DNA of 64,000 bases from Bradyrhizobium sp. CCGB12. Its GTDB lineage: Bacteria > Pseudomonadota > Alphaproteobacteria > Rhizobiales > Xanthobacteraceae. Every line of letters starts with the position of its first letter. The stretch's first letter is position 1. A program made the position numbers and the translations under genes. The notes beneath the pieces are model-generated. The model worked only from the letters and a program-made list of their open reading frames with translations, was not told where the DNA came from and did no database searches. Location: contig NZ_JANADO010000001.1 of NCBI RefSeq assembly GCF_024199845.1, forward strand, positions 2,604,001-2,668,000. Reading direction: 5' to 3'. This document shows, in pieces, positions 1-7,098 of this stretch.

Positions 1-201
1 TAACTCTTGCATCTTGTGCAGTTTCCCCGCTTTCGGGGCCGTGAGTGAACGTAGCAACTGTTCAGCTCGCTCCTTCGTCAAATTGGCCGCCATGTAAGCC
101 CCGATCAACGCGGGGCCCTTGCGTTCTCGATCGTAAATCATCCAACCCTTGCCTCCCATTCGAACGAAAAATCGGCTCTGCGGCGGAATCTCGTCAGTCA
201 A
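1..201 (-). CDS. Small hypothetical protein, C-terminus beyond left edge
   Basis: The frame enters from the left edge, so the C-terminus is not visible; 67 codons can be read. I place the start at a TTG (complement of 199-201) because GGGAG lies about 8 bases upstream; an in-frame ATG at 159 is the alternative. The N-terminal part contains the run FFVRMGGKGWMIYDRERKGP, followed by a helical stretch rich in Leu, Glu and Arg. The run is reminiscent of short Bradyrhizobium hypothetical proteins I remember, but no function is known. It belongs to the block of very small genes left of the tRNA-Lys, consistent with accessory DNA. The coding nature is inferred from residue composition and the Shine-Dalgarno site. 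Confidence 0.55.
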   Translation of the reverse strand, partial: MTDEIPPQSRFFVRMGGKGWMIYDRERKGPALIGAYMAANLTKERAEQLLRSLTAPKAGKLHKMQEL

Positions 202-384
202 CGAAGCAGCTCCCGGTTTGCCCAGCCATAGCAGGGGAGCGCATTCATCTTCGTAGATTCATTAGCATATGTGAATCGCGCCGGGGAAAAGCGGCAGTGT
301 TTCCTTTCCGGCTCAGTTTCATTTTAGAAACCAAGTCCGACCGACTTCGTTAGCGGTTCGTCATTAACGGCTGAAGGATGCGCT

Positions 385-588
385 ATGACCGAGCGCCGCC
401 GCAGAGTGAAGCAAGTCCTCTCCCTAGAGGAGCCAATGGCCGAACTGGCCGCGAAGCTCAAAGAGCAGGCCCGTCAGCTACCAGTTGGGACGGAACGCGA
501 GGGCTTGCTCAAGCGAGCCAGGATTGCCGAGACCGGAGCGCGCCTGAGCGATTGGCTGCGCTCGCCAGGCTTGCAGCCACCAAAGTGA
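385..588 (+). CDS. Small hypothetical protein (67 aa)
   Basis: A 67-residue protein starting MTERRRRVKQ and ending SPGLQPPK. GAAGGA lies 8-9 bases before the ATG. The sequence is a single amphipathic, probably alpha-helical region with many Arg, Lys and Glu, no signal peptide and no membrane segment. Short proteins with this start and this exact type of ending recur in Bradyrhizobium from memory; their role is unknown. It is the first of a row of small same-strand genes, with the next one beginning about 25 bases downstream, so the two could be co-transcribed. No enzymatic motif is present and I assign no function. Confidence 0.65.
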   Translation: MTERRRRVKQVLSLEEPMAELAAKLKEQARQLPVGTEREGLLKRARIAETGARLSDWLRSPGLQPPK

Positions 589-613
589 ACGAGTGATCAT
601 GGGGATCGAACGC

Positions 614-781
614 ATGCACACGCCAAAGTATTGGCGGATGCGCGCGGAGGAATTCCGCACCAAGGCCGACAACTGCGAACTTGAGCAAACCAGAAGAGCG
701 CTCAACAAGGTTGCAGCGACTTATGAGGCGTTAGCCGAACGCGCCGGGCAAATCCGCATAGGCCAAGACGCGGCAGAGTAA
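614..781 (+). CDS. Small hypothetical protein (55 aa)
   Basis: Starts could be GTG 593, ATG 599 or ATG 614. I favour 614 because GGGGA at 601-605 is 8 bases upstream, giving a protein beginning MHTPKYWRMRAEEFRTKAD. It is helical, charged, with a single Cys, and has no membrane segment. Similar short proteins (YW-x-RAEEFRTKAD start, then an ALAERA-type helix) are familiar from Bradyrhizobium, without function. It follows the 385-588 gene closely and is followed immediately by a stem-loop at 782-801 that can end the transcript, so 385-781 may be one two-gene unit. Confidence 0.65.
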   Translation: MHTPKYWRMRAEEFRTKADNCELEQTRRALNKVAATYEALAERAGQIRIGQDAAE

Positions 782-801
782 GGCCGCCCAGTCTGGCGGC
801 C
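782..801 (+). terminator. Stem-loop terminator after small gene pair
   Basis: GGCCGCC at 782-788 and GGCGGCC at 795-801 form a perfect 7-bp stem with a 6-base loop directly after the stop codon of the preceding gene, followed by TCTTCATT. The T-tract is weak, so termination may be partial. Confidence 0.55.
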
Positions 802-1120
802 TCTTCATTGTCTTGGACGTGACACCAATCCGACCGCAGTTGCGGGTGTCCAAACACGGGCGGCCGAACCGAAAGGGGCCGCCTTTCAGCGACCCCTTGC
901 CGGGTAAAATCTTGTTCGGAATGAAATGCCAGCCCCGACGACAACGACCGTAGCGGCATCAAAATGCCAAATGAATCCGGTCAAATACCGTTCGTCCCGC
1001 TGTCCTAACATGCCTGCGCGTGTTCCCGATTACCCAACTCCCCTAAGTTGATATGGGAGGGATCGTCATCTCCGTTTCAGGCGTTAAAGCCCGACCAGCA
1101 ATAGGGTCACGGAAGCGGAC
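802..1120. other. Non-coding stretch between small genes
   Basis: About 320 bases with no convincing gene on either strand. Possible frames here have no ribosome binding site and unnatural composition. I see no tRNA, repeat or clear promoter in it. Confidence 0.5.
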
Positions 1121-1303
1121 ATGACGCCCATAAAGATTTTCGTTTATCGGCCAGATGGCCTGTCCGAGAGGAAAGCTATTGAGGAAGCCCGCCGGGCCAT
1201 CGCTGAATCAATAAGGGTGCTCGAAAGCCATCCGCCGCCCGATACCTTCCTAGGCCGCCAAACCCACGAGCCCATTCCCTTGTCTCACGATCGACAGAAC
1301 TGA
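1121..1303 (+). CDS. Small hypothetical protein (60 aa)
   Basis: A 60-residue protein beginning MTPIKIFVYRPDG with GGAAG about 8 bases before the ATG. The N-terminus looks like a beta-strand, followed by a helix (ERKAIEEARRAIAESIRVLE) and a conserved-looking tail PPPDTFLGRQTHEPIP. Short proteins with a DTFLGR-type C-terminus are common in Bradyrhizobium accessory DNA, from memory; their function is not known. It stands alone, more than 300 bases after the previous gene and 59 bases before the next, and could be transcribed with 1363-1548. No catalytic or binding motif is apparent. Confidence 0.6.
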   Translation: MTPIKIFVYRPDGLSERKAIEEARRAIAESIRVLESHPPPDTFLGRQTHEPIPLSHDRQN

Positions 1304-1362
1304 ACTTGTAACTGGCCTCTTTTGGTCTCCGAGCGCAGACTGGATCCAGGCAGGAACCGGCA

Positions 1363-1548
1363 ATGACGCTGGATGAAAGGATCGCTATGGCGCAGCGCCA
1401 CGTCGAGAGTGGCCGGCTAATCGTTGAGCGCCAGCGGGCGATTGTTGCCCGACACAGGATGCTAGCCTCAATCGACCTTCTAAAACTGTTCGAGCAGACA
1501 CAGCAGATATTCGAGTTGGACTTGGCCGATTTGCTCGAGAAGAAGTAA
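1363..1548 (+). CDS. Small hypothetical protein (61 aa)
   Basis: A 61-residue, almost entirely helical protein starting MTLDERIAMAQRHVESGR and ending in LADLLEKK, with AGGA about 9 bases upstream of the ATG. The heptad-like spacing of hydrophobic residues suggests a helical hairpin or short coiled coil. It resembles other short, uncharacterised Bradyrhizobium proteins with the run GRLIVERQRAIVARH. No motif indicates a function. The stop codon is followed by a GC-rich region with a weak, long-looped inverted repeat (AAGGCC near 1547, GGCCTT near 1586). Confidence 0.6.
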   Translation: MTLDERIAMAQRHVESGRLIVERQRAIVARHRMLASIDLLKLFEQTQQIFELDLADLLEKK

Positions 1549-1622
1549 GGCCTCCTCAGTGAGAGCCGTCGCGTTCTCCCTGGCGGGCCTTCGTTTGCAT
1601 AGGTGAATGTCTAGCCCACTCG

Positions 1623-1820
1623 ATGCGGTATCCTACCCGAATGCGATCAGACGACATGAGAGCCAAGGCCAAAGAGTGTATGGCCAGCGCGGCTGCGGGC
1701 AACCCAATGACCCAATACTTCTACACGCAGGCCGCCCGGCAATGGACTGATATGGCCGAACAGTTGGAGCCTCTGGAGCGTGAGCCGGTGTATCGGCGGA
1801 TACAGAGCCGGGAGGATTAA
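1623..1820 (+). CDS. Small hypothetical protein (65 aa)
   Basis: A 65-residue protein; starts at 1623, 1641 or 1656 are all possible and none has a good ribosome binding site. The core (RAKAKECMASAAAGNPMTQY and the following QAARQWTDMAEQLE) is a two-helix pattern that recurs in many small Bradyrhizobium proteins with no assigned role. One Cys is present, no membrane segment. It converges with the minus-strand gene at 1842-2033, and a short GC hairpin (CGGCC, 5-base loop, GGCCG at 1836-1850) lies between the two stop codons. Confidence 0.6.
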   Translation: MRYPTRMRSDDMRAKAKECMASAAAGNPMTQYFYTQAARQWTDMAEQLEPLEREPVYRRIQSRED

Positions 1821-1841
1821 GACCCCCTCAGTTGGCGGCCT

Positions 1842-2033
1842 TCAGGGCCGAGGTGGCAGATCGCCGCCGCGCTCGCCAATCGCCCGCTCAACTTCGCCGG
1901 CGAGCACGCTCAAATGTTCGGCCAGCCGGGCAAAGAGGTCTCGTTTCTTCGGGTCGGTTGCTAGATCCCGAATTAGGGCGCATTCAGCAGCGCCGGTTTG
2001 GAGCTTCTCCAACTGAATCCGCATGTCCTGCAT
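1842..2033 (-). CDS. Small hypothetical protein (63 aa)
   Basis: A 63-residue minus-strand protein starting MQDMRIQLEKLQTGAAECAL. It is helical and charged, with a KKRDLFARLAEHL-type helix that looks like a small dimerisation or helical-bundle protein. Similar short proteins are familiar in Bradyrhizobium, with unknown function. It ends convergently with the 1623-1820 gene. A perfect 17-bp dyad (2044-2060) sits just upstream of its start, where an operator would be expected, which is the only regulatory clue. Confidence 0.55.
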   Translation of the reverse strand: MQDMRIQLEKLQTGAAECALIRDLATDPKKRDLFARLAEHLSVLAGEVERAIGERGGDLPPRP

Positions 2034-2043
2034 TGCGGGGTAC

Positions 2044-2060
2044 TCCGCTACGGTAGCGGA
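2044..2060. promoter_or_regulatory. Perfect inverted repeat, possible operator
   Basis: TCCGCTAC at 2044-2051 and GTAGCGGA at 2053-2060 are exact reverse complements separated by one base. It lies 10 bases upstream of the start of the 1842-2033 gene, in the promoter position for that gene. It could be a repressor site or a tight hairpin; I cannot name the regulator. Confidence 0.35.
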
Positions 2061-2156
2061 ACTCTACACCGCTATGTGCCAAAGTGGACAGAACTGATTG
2101 CCGAATTTTCCTAGCCTCGCCAAACTTGGTGATCCCATTACCGCCAAGGACCTTAA

Positions 2157-2190
2157 GGCCTTGGCATAAAGGGCTGTGCCGAGGCCTTTT
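2157..2190 (+). terminator. Intrinsic terminator-like hairpin
   Basis: GGCCTTGGCA (2157-2166) pairs with TGCCGAGGCC (2177-2186) over 10 bp with one wobble, a 10-base loop and a TTTT tail at 2187-2190. No intact plus-strand gene lies directly before it; it may end a decayed small ORF (about 2074-2169) that is interrupted by a TGA. Confidence 0.5.
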
Positions 2191-2237
2191 CTATTCGCGT
2201 CCGTTCGCATCTGATCGGCCGCTCGTGAGTGCCGAAC

Positions 2238-2528
2238 TCACGAGGACTGTTTCGCGCGGTGCGCCACGATTGCAATCTCGGGATTGCCCCGATCGAAGTC
2301 AGGCCGAACGTCGGCACCGCGGCTTCCGCAGCCCTCACAGATGAAGCGCGGCTCGATATCAGACAGGTGCACCTCGTCGCCCCAGCGGTCCGCCTCCAGC
2401 GCTGTATGATGACCGCAGTGGCAATAGACCAGGACGCCACGTACTCCCATGCGGCGCATCTCGCCGAAGGTGATCTTTAGCGGCCGGCCGTCTGCGTGCG
2501 TAGGCGTGTGGCGTTTTGGGTGAGGCAT
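2238..2528 (-). CDS. Small zinc-ribbon-like hypothetical protein (96 aa)
   Basis: A 96-residue protein starting MPHPKRHTPTHADGRPL. It has two metal-ligand clusters: CHCGHH near residue 36 and CEGCGSRGADVRPDF near residue 66, a pattern expected for a small zinc ribbon. Between them is a WGDEVHLSDIEPRF segment that I recall from a widespread family of short Bradyrhizobium proteins of unknown role. No DNA-binding helix or enzyme motif is recognisable, so DNA, RNA or protein binding are all possible. The gene stands alone on the minus strand. The ribosome binding site is weak (GATGGCGG just before the ATG). Confidence 0.65.
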   Translation of the reverse strand: MPHPKRHTPTHADGRPLKITFGEMRRMGVRGVLVYCHCGHHTALEADRWGDEVHLSDIEPRFICEGCGSRGADVRPDFDRGNPEIAIVAHRAKQSS

Positions 2529-2771
2529 GCCGCCATCAAAGCGGCATCGTTACGACCGCGCAAATTATCGATTCCTAGCGGCGAGGTGCGCTCGTGAGTA
2601 CCGCCGGTCGTGGGTGTGGAAGACTCGAATCTTCAGCATCGGGAACAAGTGGCAACGCGATATGTTAGCGACTGCTTGGTTCAGACCACGCCCAACGGAC
2701 CGCCGGCACAAAATGGGTTGCGACGCCCGGCCGGCGGCTCCCAGGGCTGAGGCCGCTCGGCTTGGCCGGTG

Positions 2772-2891
2772 TCACACCGGCGGCTTCCGTCGGCGCTGCC
2801 ACCAGCCCTCGATCAGCCCTACCGCCATCGCCACGAGCGTGACGACTATTTCCGTTTCGGGTGTGCCGCCGTCGACGCCAAGGCCGGTCAT
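2772..2891 (-). CDS. Tiny membrane peptide (39 aa)
   Basis: On the minus strand an ATG at 2891 is preceded, 6 bases upstream, by a textbook GGAGG. It opens a 39-codon frame that begins MTGLGVDGGTPETE, continues into one hydrophobic segment (IVVTLVAMAVGLIEGWW) and ends with a basic tail, QRRRKPPV. This is the layout of a single-pass small membrane protein. It lies between the zinc-ribbon-like gene and the tRNA-Lys, within the island edge. The very good ribosome site and the clear hydrophobic/basic architecture support translation; the function is unknown. Holin-like, toxin-type or sORF roles are all conceivable but not supported by a motif. Confidence 0.45.
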   Translation of the reverse strand: MTGLGVDGGTPETEIVVTLVAMAVGLIEGWWQRRRKPPV

Positions 2892-2984
2892 GGGCAGCCT
2901 CCGGGATGACAGAGGTTTGTTACCCCAAGCGTTACCCGGCAGATGAGAGGAGGGCGCTCGATGCGGTGTAAATCTTTGAGTTTG

Positions 2985-3060
2985 TGGTGAGCGCGCTGGG
3001 GCTCGAACCCAGGACCCCGTGATTAAAAGTCACGTGCTCTACCGGCTGAGCTACGCGCTC
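2985..3060 (-). tRNA. tRNA-Lys (anticodon UUU)
   Basis: The complement of 2985-3060 folds as a 76-base tRNA: acceptor arm GAGCGCG / CGCGCTC, D arm GCTC/GAGC, anticodon arm CGTGA / TCACG with loop CTTTTAA (anticodon TTT), T arm CTGGG / CCCAG with TTCGAGC loop, discriminator A and an encoded CCA. Its 3' end faces the block of small accessory genes at 1-2.9 kb, the side where tRNA-directed islands integrate. Confidence 0.97.
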
Positions 3061-3351
3061 CCATGGCCGCTGATGGCTTGAAGAAGATCGCCATCGTGTT
3101 CGGTCATTTCGAGAAGCATGTCTTGCCGCAGCGCTCGACTTGCGTTGCGGGGAAAACCGGCTGTTTCCGGATCATGCTGTCGGCCCGCGCTGTGTAGGGG
3201 GAGTGGCTGCCGAGGTCAATAGTGCGGGTCGCTGCCAAAGTTCATGGCAGGAGCGGGGATTCGCTCGCCCGATCCACCGCTTAGGCCGGGATTCTCAACC
3301 CGATTGGCGGCCCGTCATCCACGCCGAAGAGCGAGGATGACCTGCCGGCCG
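3061..3351. other. Non-coding stretch between tRNA-Lys and ndvB
   Basis: About 290 bases with no supported gene. The frames that cross it have neither ribosome sites nor natural composition. The tRNA promoter should lie in its left part, but I do not see a clear -35/-10 pair. Confidence 0.45.
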
Positions 3352-6012
3352 TCAGTTCGCCTCGCGCCGCACCTCGTTCGGCACCGGCTGCGGCGTGCCG
3401 GGGGTTGGCAGCGCCACCGGTCGCAGGCCGATCAGCTCGGCGGAGCGGATCGCGCTGTCGCGCCAGAACTGGAACGAGTTGATCCGGCTGAGCTCGAGGA
3501 TGGCGATCGCCACGGCCGCCAGGAACGGCAGGCTCTGCAGCACCAGGACGCCGGCGAAGATGTAGATCTCGGTGATCTGGCGGAAGCTGTTGGAGGCGAT
3601 CAGGACGCCGGCGCCGATCAGCAGCAGGATGCCGATCACGGCCTCCCAGAATGCCTGGAACTCGATCGACATCCGCGACAGGCCGCCCTTGGAGGTGCGC
3701 GCGAACGCGATGTGCTCGGTGATGAGGCCCTGCGCCACCGCGCGCGACACCGTCCATTGCACGCTCATCGCCGCGATCATGGCGCCGAGCATCTGGCCGG
3801 GCTTGATCGCGACGCGGGCGCGATACATCGACAGGAAGTGCACGAGCGAGACGATGAAGGCGCCGATGATCGGCAGCGTCAGGATCTTGTCGGGGATGGC
3901 GATGTCTGCGAAGGCGACGATCGGTACCCAGACGAGGTTGAGCAGCGCCACGACCACGCCGAGGCTTTCGGCGCCCAGCCAGTTCAGCCAGCCGAGGCCG
4001 TATTCGCGCTTCTGGTCGGGCGTCAGCCGGCTCTTGCCGGGCAGGAACTGCCGCCAGTGCTTCTTGACGATCTGGAGGCCGCCATAGGCCCAGCGGTGAC
4101 GCTGCTTCTTGAAGGCCTCGTAGGTGTCGGGCAGCAGGCCCTGGCCGTAGCGGTGGTTGGTGTAGTGGGTGGTCCAGCCGAGCTCCTGGATCGCAAGGCC
4201 GAGATCGGAGTCCTCGCAGATCGTGTCCGACGACCAGCCGCCGGCCATGTCCATCGCGGCGCGGCGGATCAGGCACATCGTGCCGTGCACGATGACGGCG
4301 TTGAGCTCGTTGCGCTGGACCATGCCGATGTCGAAGAAGCCGGCATATTCGCCGTTCATGATGTAGTGCATGATCGACAGGTCGCCGTCGCGGTGCTCCT
4401 GCGGCGCCTGCACGAGGCCGACGCGCGGGTCGGCGAAAGCAGGCACGAGATCCCTGAGCCAGTCGGGATCGACGACATAGTCGGCGTCGAGGATGCCGAT
4501 GATCTCGGCATCGACGGCGGTGCGGTCCATCGCGATGCGCAGCGCGCCGGCCTTGAAGCCCTGCACCTTCTCGGCGTTGATGAACTTGAAGCGTTCACCG
4601 AGCGCGCGGCAATGGTCCTGGATCGGCTGCCAGAAGGCGGGGTCCGGCGTGTTGTTGATGATGACCACGCATTCGTAGTTCGGATAGTTCAGCCGCGACA
4701 GCGCATCCAGCGTCTGCTTCAGCATCTCGACCGGCTCGAAATAAGCGGGGATGTGGATCGAGACTTTTGGATAGTAGTTCTCGGGCACGTTCTCGACCGG
4801 CTTGTCCTTCGTGATTAGCCGCTGCGGCGGCCGGCCAAAGGCGACCGCGGCGATCTCGTCGACGCGCGCCATCGCGATGAGGACCAGGGGAACGAGCAGG
4901 ATCATGCCGAGCGTCAGCGCGAAGGCCGAGCCGAACAGGAAGTAGTGCCCGTTCCAATAAGCGAACACGGTCGCGGCCCACGCGCCGACGCCATTGGCGG
5001 TGGCCGAGAGCAGGAACGCCTGCGGCGCGGTCGGCTGCGACAGTCGCACAATCGGCAGCGACAGCAGGATGCCGACCAGCAGCGCGACTCCCATCAGCTT
5101 CCAATAGTCGGGGTTTTCCACCGGACCGGTCCAGGCGAATTTCGGCTCGCGGCTGGCGTTGAGGATGCCCCAGTAAGGACCGACGCCGCCTTCGAAGAAT
5201 TTCCAGGGCTGATCGATCGCTTCGACGATGTTGTATTCCATGCCGATGGCTTCGGCGCGGCTGACGAAGTTGCGCAGGGTCAGCGCCTGCTGGAACGGAC
5301 CGGGGTCGGCATTGCGCAGATTGTAGCCGGCACTCGGCCAGCCAAACTCGGCGATCACGATGCGCTTGCCGGGGAACAGATTGCGCAGCAAATTGTAGCG
5401 GTCGACGGCCTGGTCGACCGCCTGGTCCGAGCGGAAATTTTCCCAGTAAGGCAGCACGTGAGCGGCGATGAAATCGGCGCTGGAGGCGAGATCGGGATTG
5501 TCGCGCCAGATGTTCCAGATCTCGCCCGTCGTGACGGGAACACGGACCGCGCTCTTGACCCTCTTAATCTTGTTGATGAGGTCCTCGACCTTCTGCTCGC
5601 CGCGGAAGATCACCTCGTTGCCGACAACGATGCCGATCACGTTGCTGTTCTTGCGGGCAAGCTCAATGGCCGCCTTGATCTCCCGCTCGTTGCGATCCTC
5701 GTCCTTGTCGATCCACGCGCCGACCGTAACCTTGAGACCGAATTCGGCGGCAATCGGCGGCACCAGCTCGTTGCCCTCCGTCGCGGAATAAGACCGGATG
5801 GCCCGCGTAAGGGACGAGAGCTTCTTCATGTCTGCGCGAATCTTGTCGGGGTCGACGTTGTTGTCGACGACATGTCCCGGCTCGAACGGCGTGTACGAGA
5901 GGCTCGGCAGCAGGCCCTTGAAATCAGGCGCAGGTTCCTGGTCGCGCAAGACTCCCCATAGCCCAGCGTGAAGCGCAGACACGAGCAACAGAACGGCGGC
6001 GACAACGCGCAT
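3352..6012 (-). CDS. ndvB: NdvB, membrane beta-glucan synthase (GH17 + GT2)
   Basis: A large membrane protein (886 aa from the ATG at 6012; a TTG at 6075 would add 21 residues but has no ribosome site). It has an N-terminal membrane anchor, then a GH17-type domain with VGNEV (Glu133) and AEFGWP (Glu222), the two catalytic glutamates of that family. After two or three helices follows a GT2 domain with HIPAYFEP, DAD (about 509-511), ED (about 600) and QRHRW (about 637), the processive-synthase signature, then C-terminal helices. This two-domain architecture and size match Bradyrhizobium NdvB, a roughly 102-kDa beta-(1,3)-glucosyltransferase for periplasmic cyclic beta-glucan, needed for osmotic adaptation and nodulation. 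Gene order with ndvD and ndvC supports the name. Catalysis is inferred from family knowledge. Confidence 0.92.
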   Translation of the reverse strand: MRVVAAVLLLVSALHAGLWGVLRDQEPAPDFKGLLPSLSYTPFEPGHVVDNNVDPDKIRADMKKLSSLTRAIRSYSATEGNELVPPIAAEFGLKVTVGAWIDKDEDRNEREIKAAIELARKNSNVIGIVVGNEVIFRGEQKVEDLINKIKRVKSAVRVPVTTGEIWNIWRDNPDLASSADFIAAHVLPYWENFRSDQAVDQAVDRYNLLRNLFPGKRIVIAEFGWPSAGYNLRNADPGPFQQALTLRNFVSRAEAIGMEYNIVEAIDQPWKFFEGGVGPYWGILNASREPKFAWTGPVENPDYWKLMGVALLVGILLSLPIVRLSQPTAPQAFLLSATANGVGAWAATVFAYWNGHYFLFGSAFALTLGMILLVPLVLIAMARVDEIAAVAFGRPPQRLITKDKPVENVPENYYPKVSIHIPAYFEPVEMLKQTLDALSRLNYPNYECVVIINNTPDPAFWQPIQDHCRALGERFKFINAEKVQGFKAGALRIAMDRTAVDAEIIGILDADYVVDPDWLRDLVPAFADPRVGLVQAPQEHRDGDLSIMHYIMNGEYAGFFDIGMVQRNELNAVIVHGTMCLIRRAAMDMAGGWSSDTICEDSDLGLAIQELGWTTHYTNHRYGQGLLPDTYEAFKKQRHRWAYGGLQIVKKHWRQFLPGKSRLTPDQKREYGLGWLNWLGAESLGVVVALLNLVWVPIVAFADIAIPDKILTLPIIGAFIVSLVHFLSMYRARVAIKPGQMLGAMIAAMSVQWTVSRAVAQGLITEHIAFARTSKGGLSRMSIEFQAFWEAVIGILLLIGAGVLIASNSFRQITEIYIFAGVLVLQSLPFLAAVAIAILELSRINSFQFWRDSAIRSAELIGLRPVALPTPGTPQPVPNEVRREAN

Positions 6013-6229
6013 CGCGGCTAAACCAAAAGGGGCTGAGGTGGCAGGGCAGCGGATCTGACCCCGAGATCCGACCAAGTCCGCGGCAACTGGAGCATACTTC
6101 GGCCGCGCGGTTTCACAACTGTCATGGCCTCATGTCCTTATGAGGGCATGGCCTTTTGCGAAAGACGCGTGGCAGTGCCAACCGTCTCAATGGCCGATCG
6201 TTCCTGAACGGCAGCTGAAACGATCGCGG

Positions 6230-6856
6230 CTATTTCTGCGGCGCCGGCGTCGGGCTTGCCGCAGGCGAGGGGCTGGCGGCCGGCTGGGGGGCTTGCGAAT
6301 TGCCCGTGGTCGGTGCCGGGGCCTGCGAGGCGCTCGCCGCCGCCTGCTGCGGCTGGGCGGCCGGATTGATCCAGCAGGCGTGCACACGGCTGTCCAGGGT
6401 TTCGGCAACCTTGGGATCGATCTGGCCGCCGAAGCGGGTCAGGCAGCGGAACGCGGCCTGGATATGGCCGCCGGGGCAGCCGAACCGGTCGTAGAGGTCG
6501 AGATGGCGGAATGCGGTATCGAGGTCATCCCGCCACATCAGCCGCACCACGCGCCGGCCGAGCCAGACGCATTCGGGGTTGCCGGCGGGGCCACTGATGA
6601 CCTGGGCCGCCTCCGCGAACTCGTCGGTGCGGCGCTGGGCCTGCGCGGCGTCCTTGGCGGCGTCGGCGGGCTGGGCGGCCGCCTTGCCCTGGTCGGGGGC
6701 GGGGTTGCCGCTCTGGGCAAAGGCGCCACCGAGACCAGCGAGAACGAGAAGGGAGGAGACGGCCAAGGTGGCGGCGAACTGCCGCAGGCCCGCATTTCGT
6801 AACTCGAACACCCGTTGCCGCATGAATTCCCCAATACGTCCGCTGACCGTCCGCAT
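6230..6856 (-). CDS. ndvD: NdvD-like accessory protein for beta-glucan synthesis
   Basis: A 208-residue protein in the ndvB-ndvC intergenic region, on the ndvB strand. I use the ATG at 6856 because GAGG lies 5 bases upstream; starts at 6931 and 6823 are also possible. One hydrophobic segment (AATLAVSSLLVLAGLGGAFA) looks like a signal peptide or anchor, followed by an Ala/Gln-rich linker, a conserved core with four Cys (ECVWLG, RFGCPGG, RCLTRFGG, HACWIN) and a Pro/Ala-rich tail. In Bradyrhizobium a gene in this position, named ndvD, encodes a predicted 26-kDa protein with one membrane segment that is required for beta-glucan synthesis in vivo though not for in-vitro activity. The name rests on position, size and topology. 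The paired cysteines suggest a periplasmic disulphide-stabilised domain. Confidence 0.75.
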   Translation of the reverse strand: MRTVSGRIGEFMRQRVFELRNAGLRQFAATLAVSSLLVLAGLGGAFAQSGNPAPDQGKAAAQPADAAKDAAQAQRRTDEFAEAAQVISGPAGNPECVWLGRRVVRLMWRDDLDTAFRHLDLYDRFGCPGGHIQAAFRCLTRFGGQIDPKVAETLDSRVHACWINPAAQPQQAAASASQAPAPTTGNSQAPQPAASPSPAASPTPAPQK

Positions 6857-7081
6857 CCCTACCTCGCGGACGCGCCGGTGATGGCGTCCAAATGGGTCTC
6901 CAATGCGGCGGAAAAGTCCTCGGGAGTCCATGACCTGTATTTGGAATTTTGTCCAGCAAAGTCACGCGCCTAGGGCCCGGTCGAACGGCCGCAGCCGAAT
7001 TCCCCTGGGGCCGCAGCGGATCGGCAGCCGGACACCCCCTTGGCAGACGGCGTGCAAGCAGGTAATCGACGGACCCTTCGC

Positions 7082-7098
7082 GGAGGACGGAACCGATT
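7082..7098 (+). promoter_or_regulatory. Shine-Dalgarno site pointing to an ATT start of ndvC
   Basis: GGAGG at 7082-7086 is 9 bases from ATT 7096-7098. No other recognised start codon occurs between the upstream in-frame stop (7063-7065) and GTG 7153, so this site decides the start. Confidence 0.55.

Noticed and set aside
702..962. 86-codon minus-strand frame
   Set aside because: It overlaps a well-supported small gene and its terminator, with no ribosome site.
2074..2169. Short plus-strand ORF interrupted by one TGA, ending just before the 2157-2190 hairpin
   Set aside because: Reading through the TGA would give a 31-residue peptide ending DPITAKDLKALA. There is no clear ribosome site and no selenocysteine-type signal, so it is at most a decayed gene.
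2527..2946. 139-codon plus-strand frame between the zinc-ribbon-like gene and the tRNA
   Set aside because: Composition is unnatural and no ribosome site is present; the minus-strand 39-codon gene with GGAGG fits better.
3244..4818. Long plus-strand open frame across ndvB
   Set aside because: It runs antisense to ndvB in high-GC DNA and has His/Arg/Asp-rich, unnatural composition with no domain; ndvB explains the sequence.
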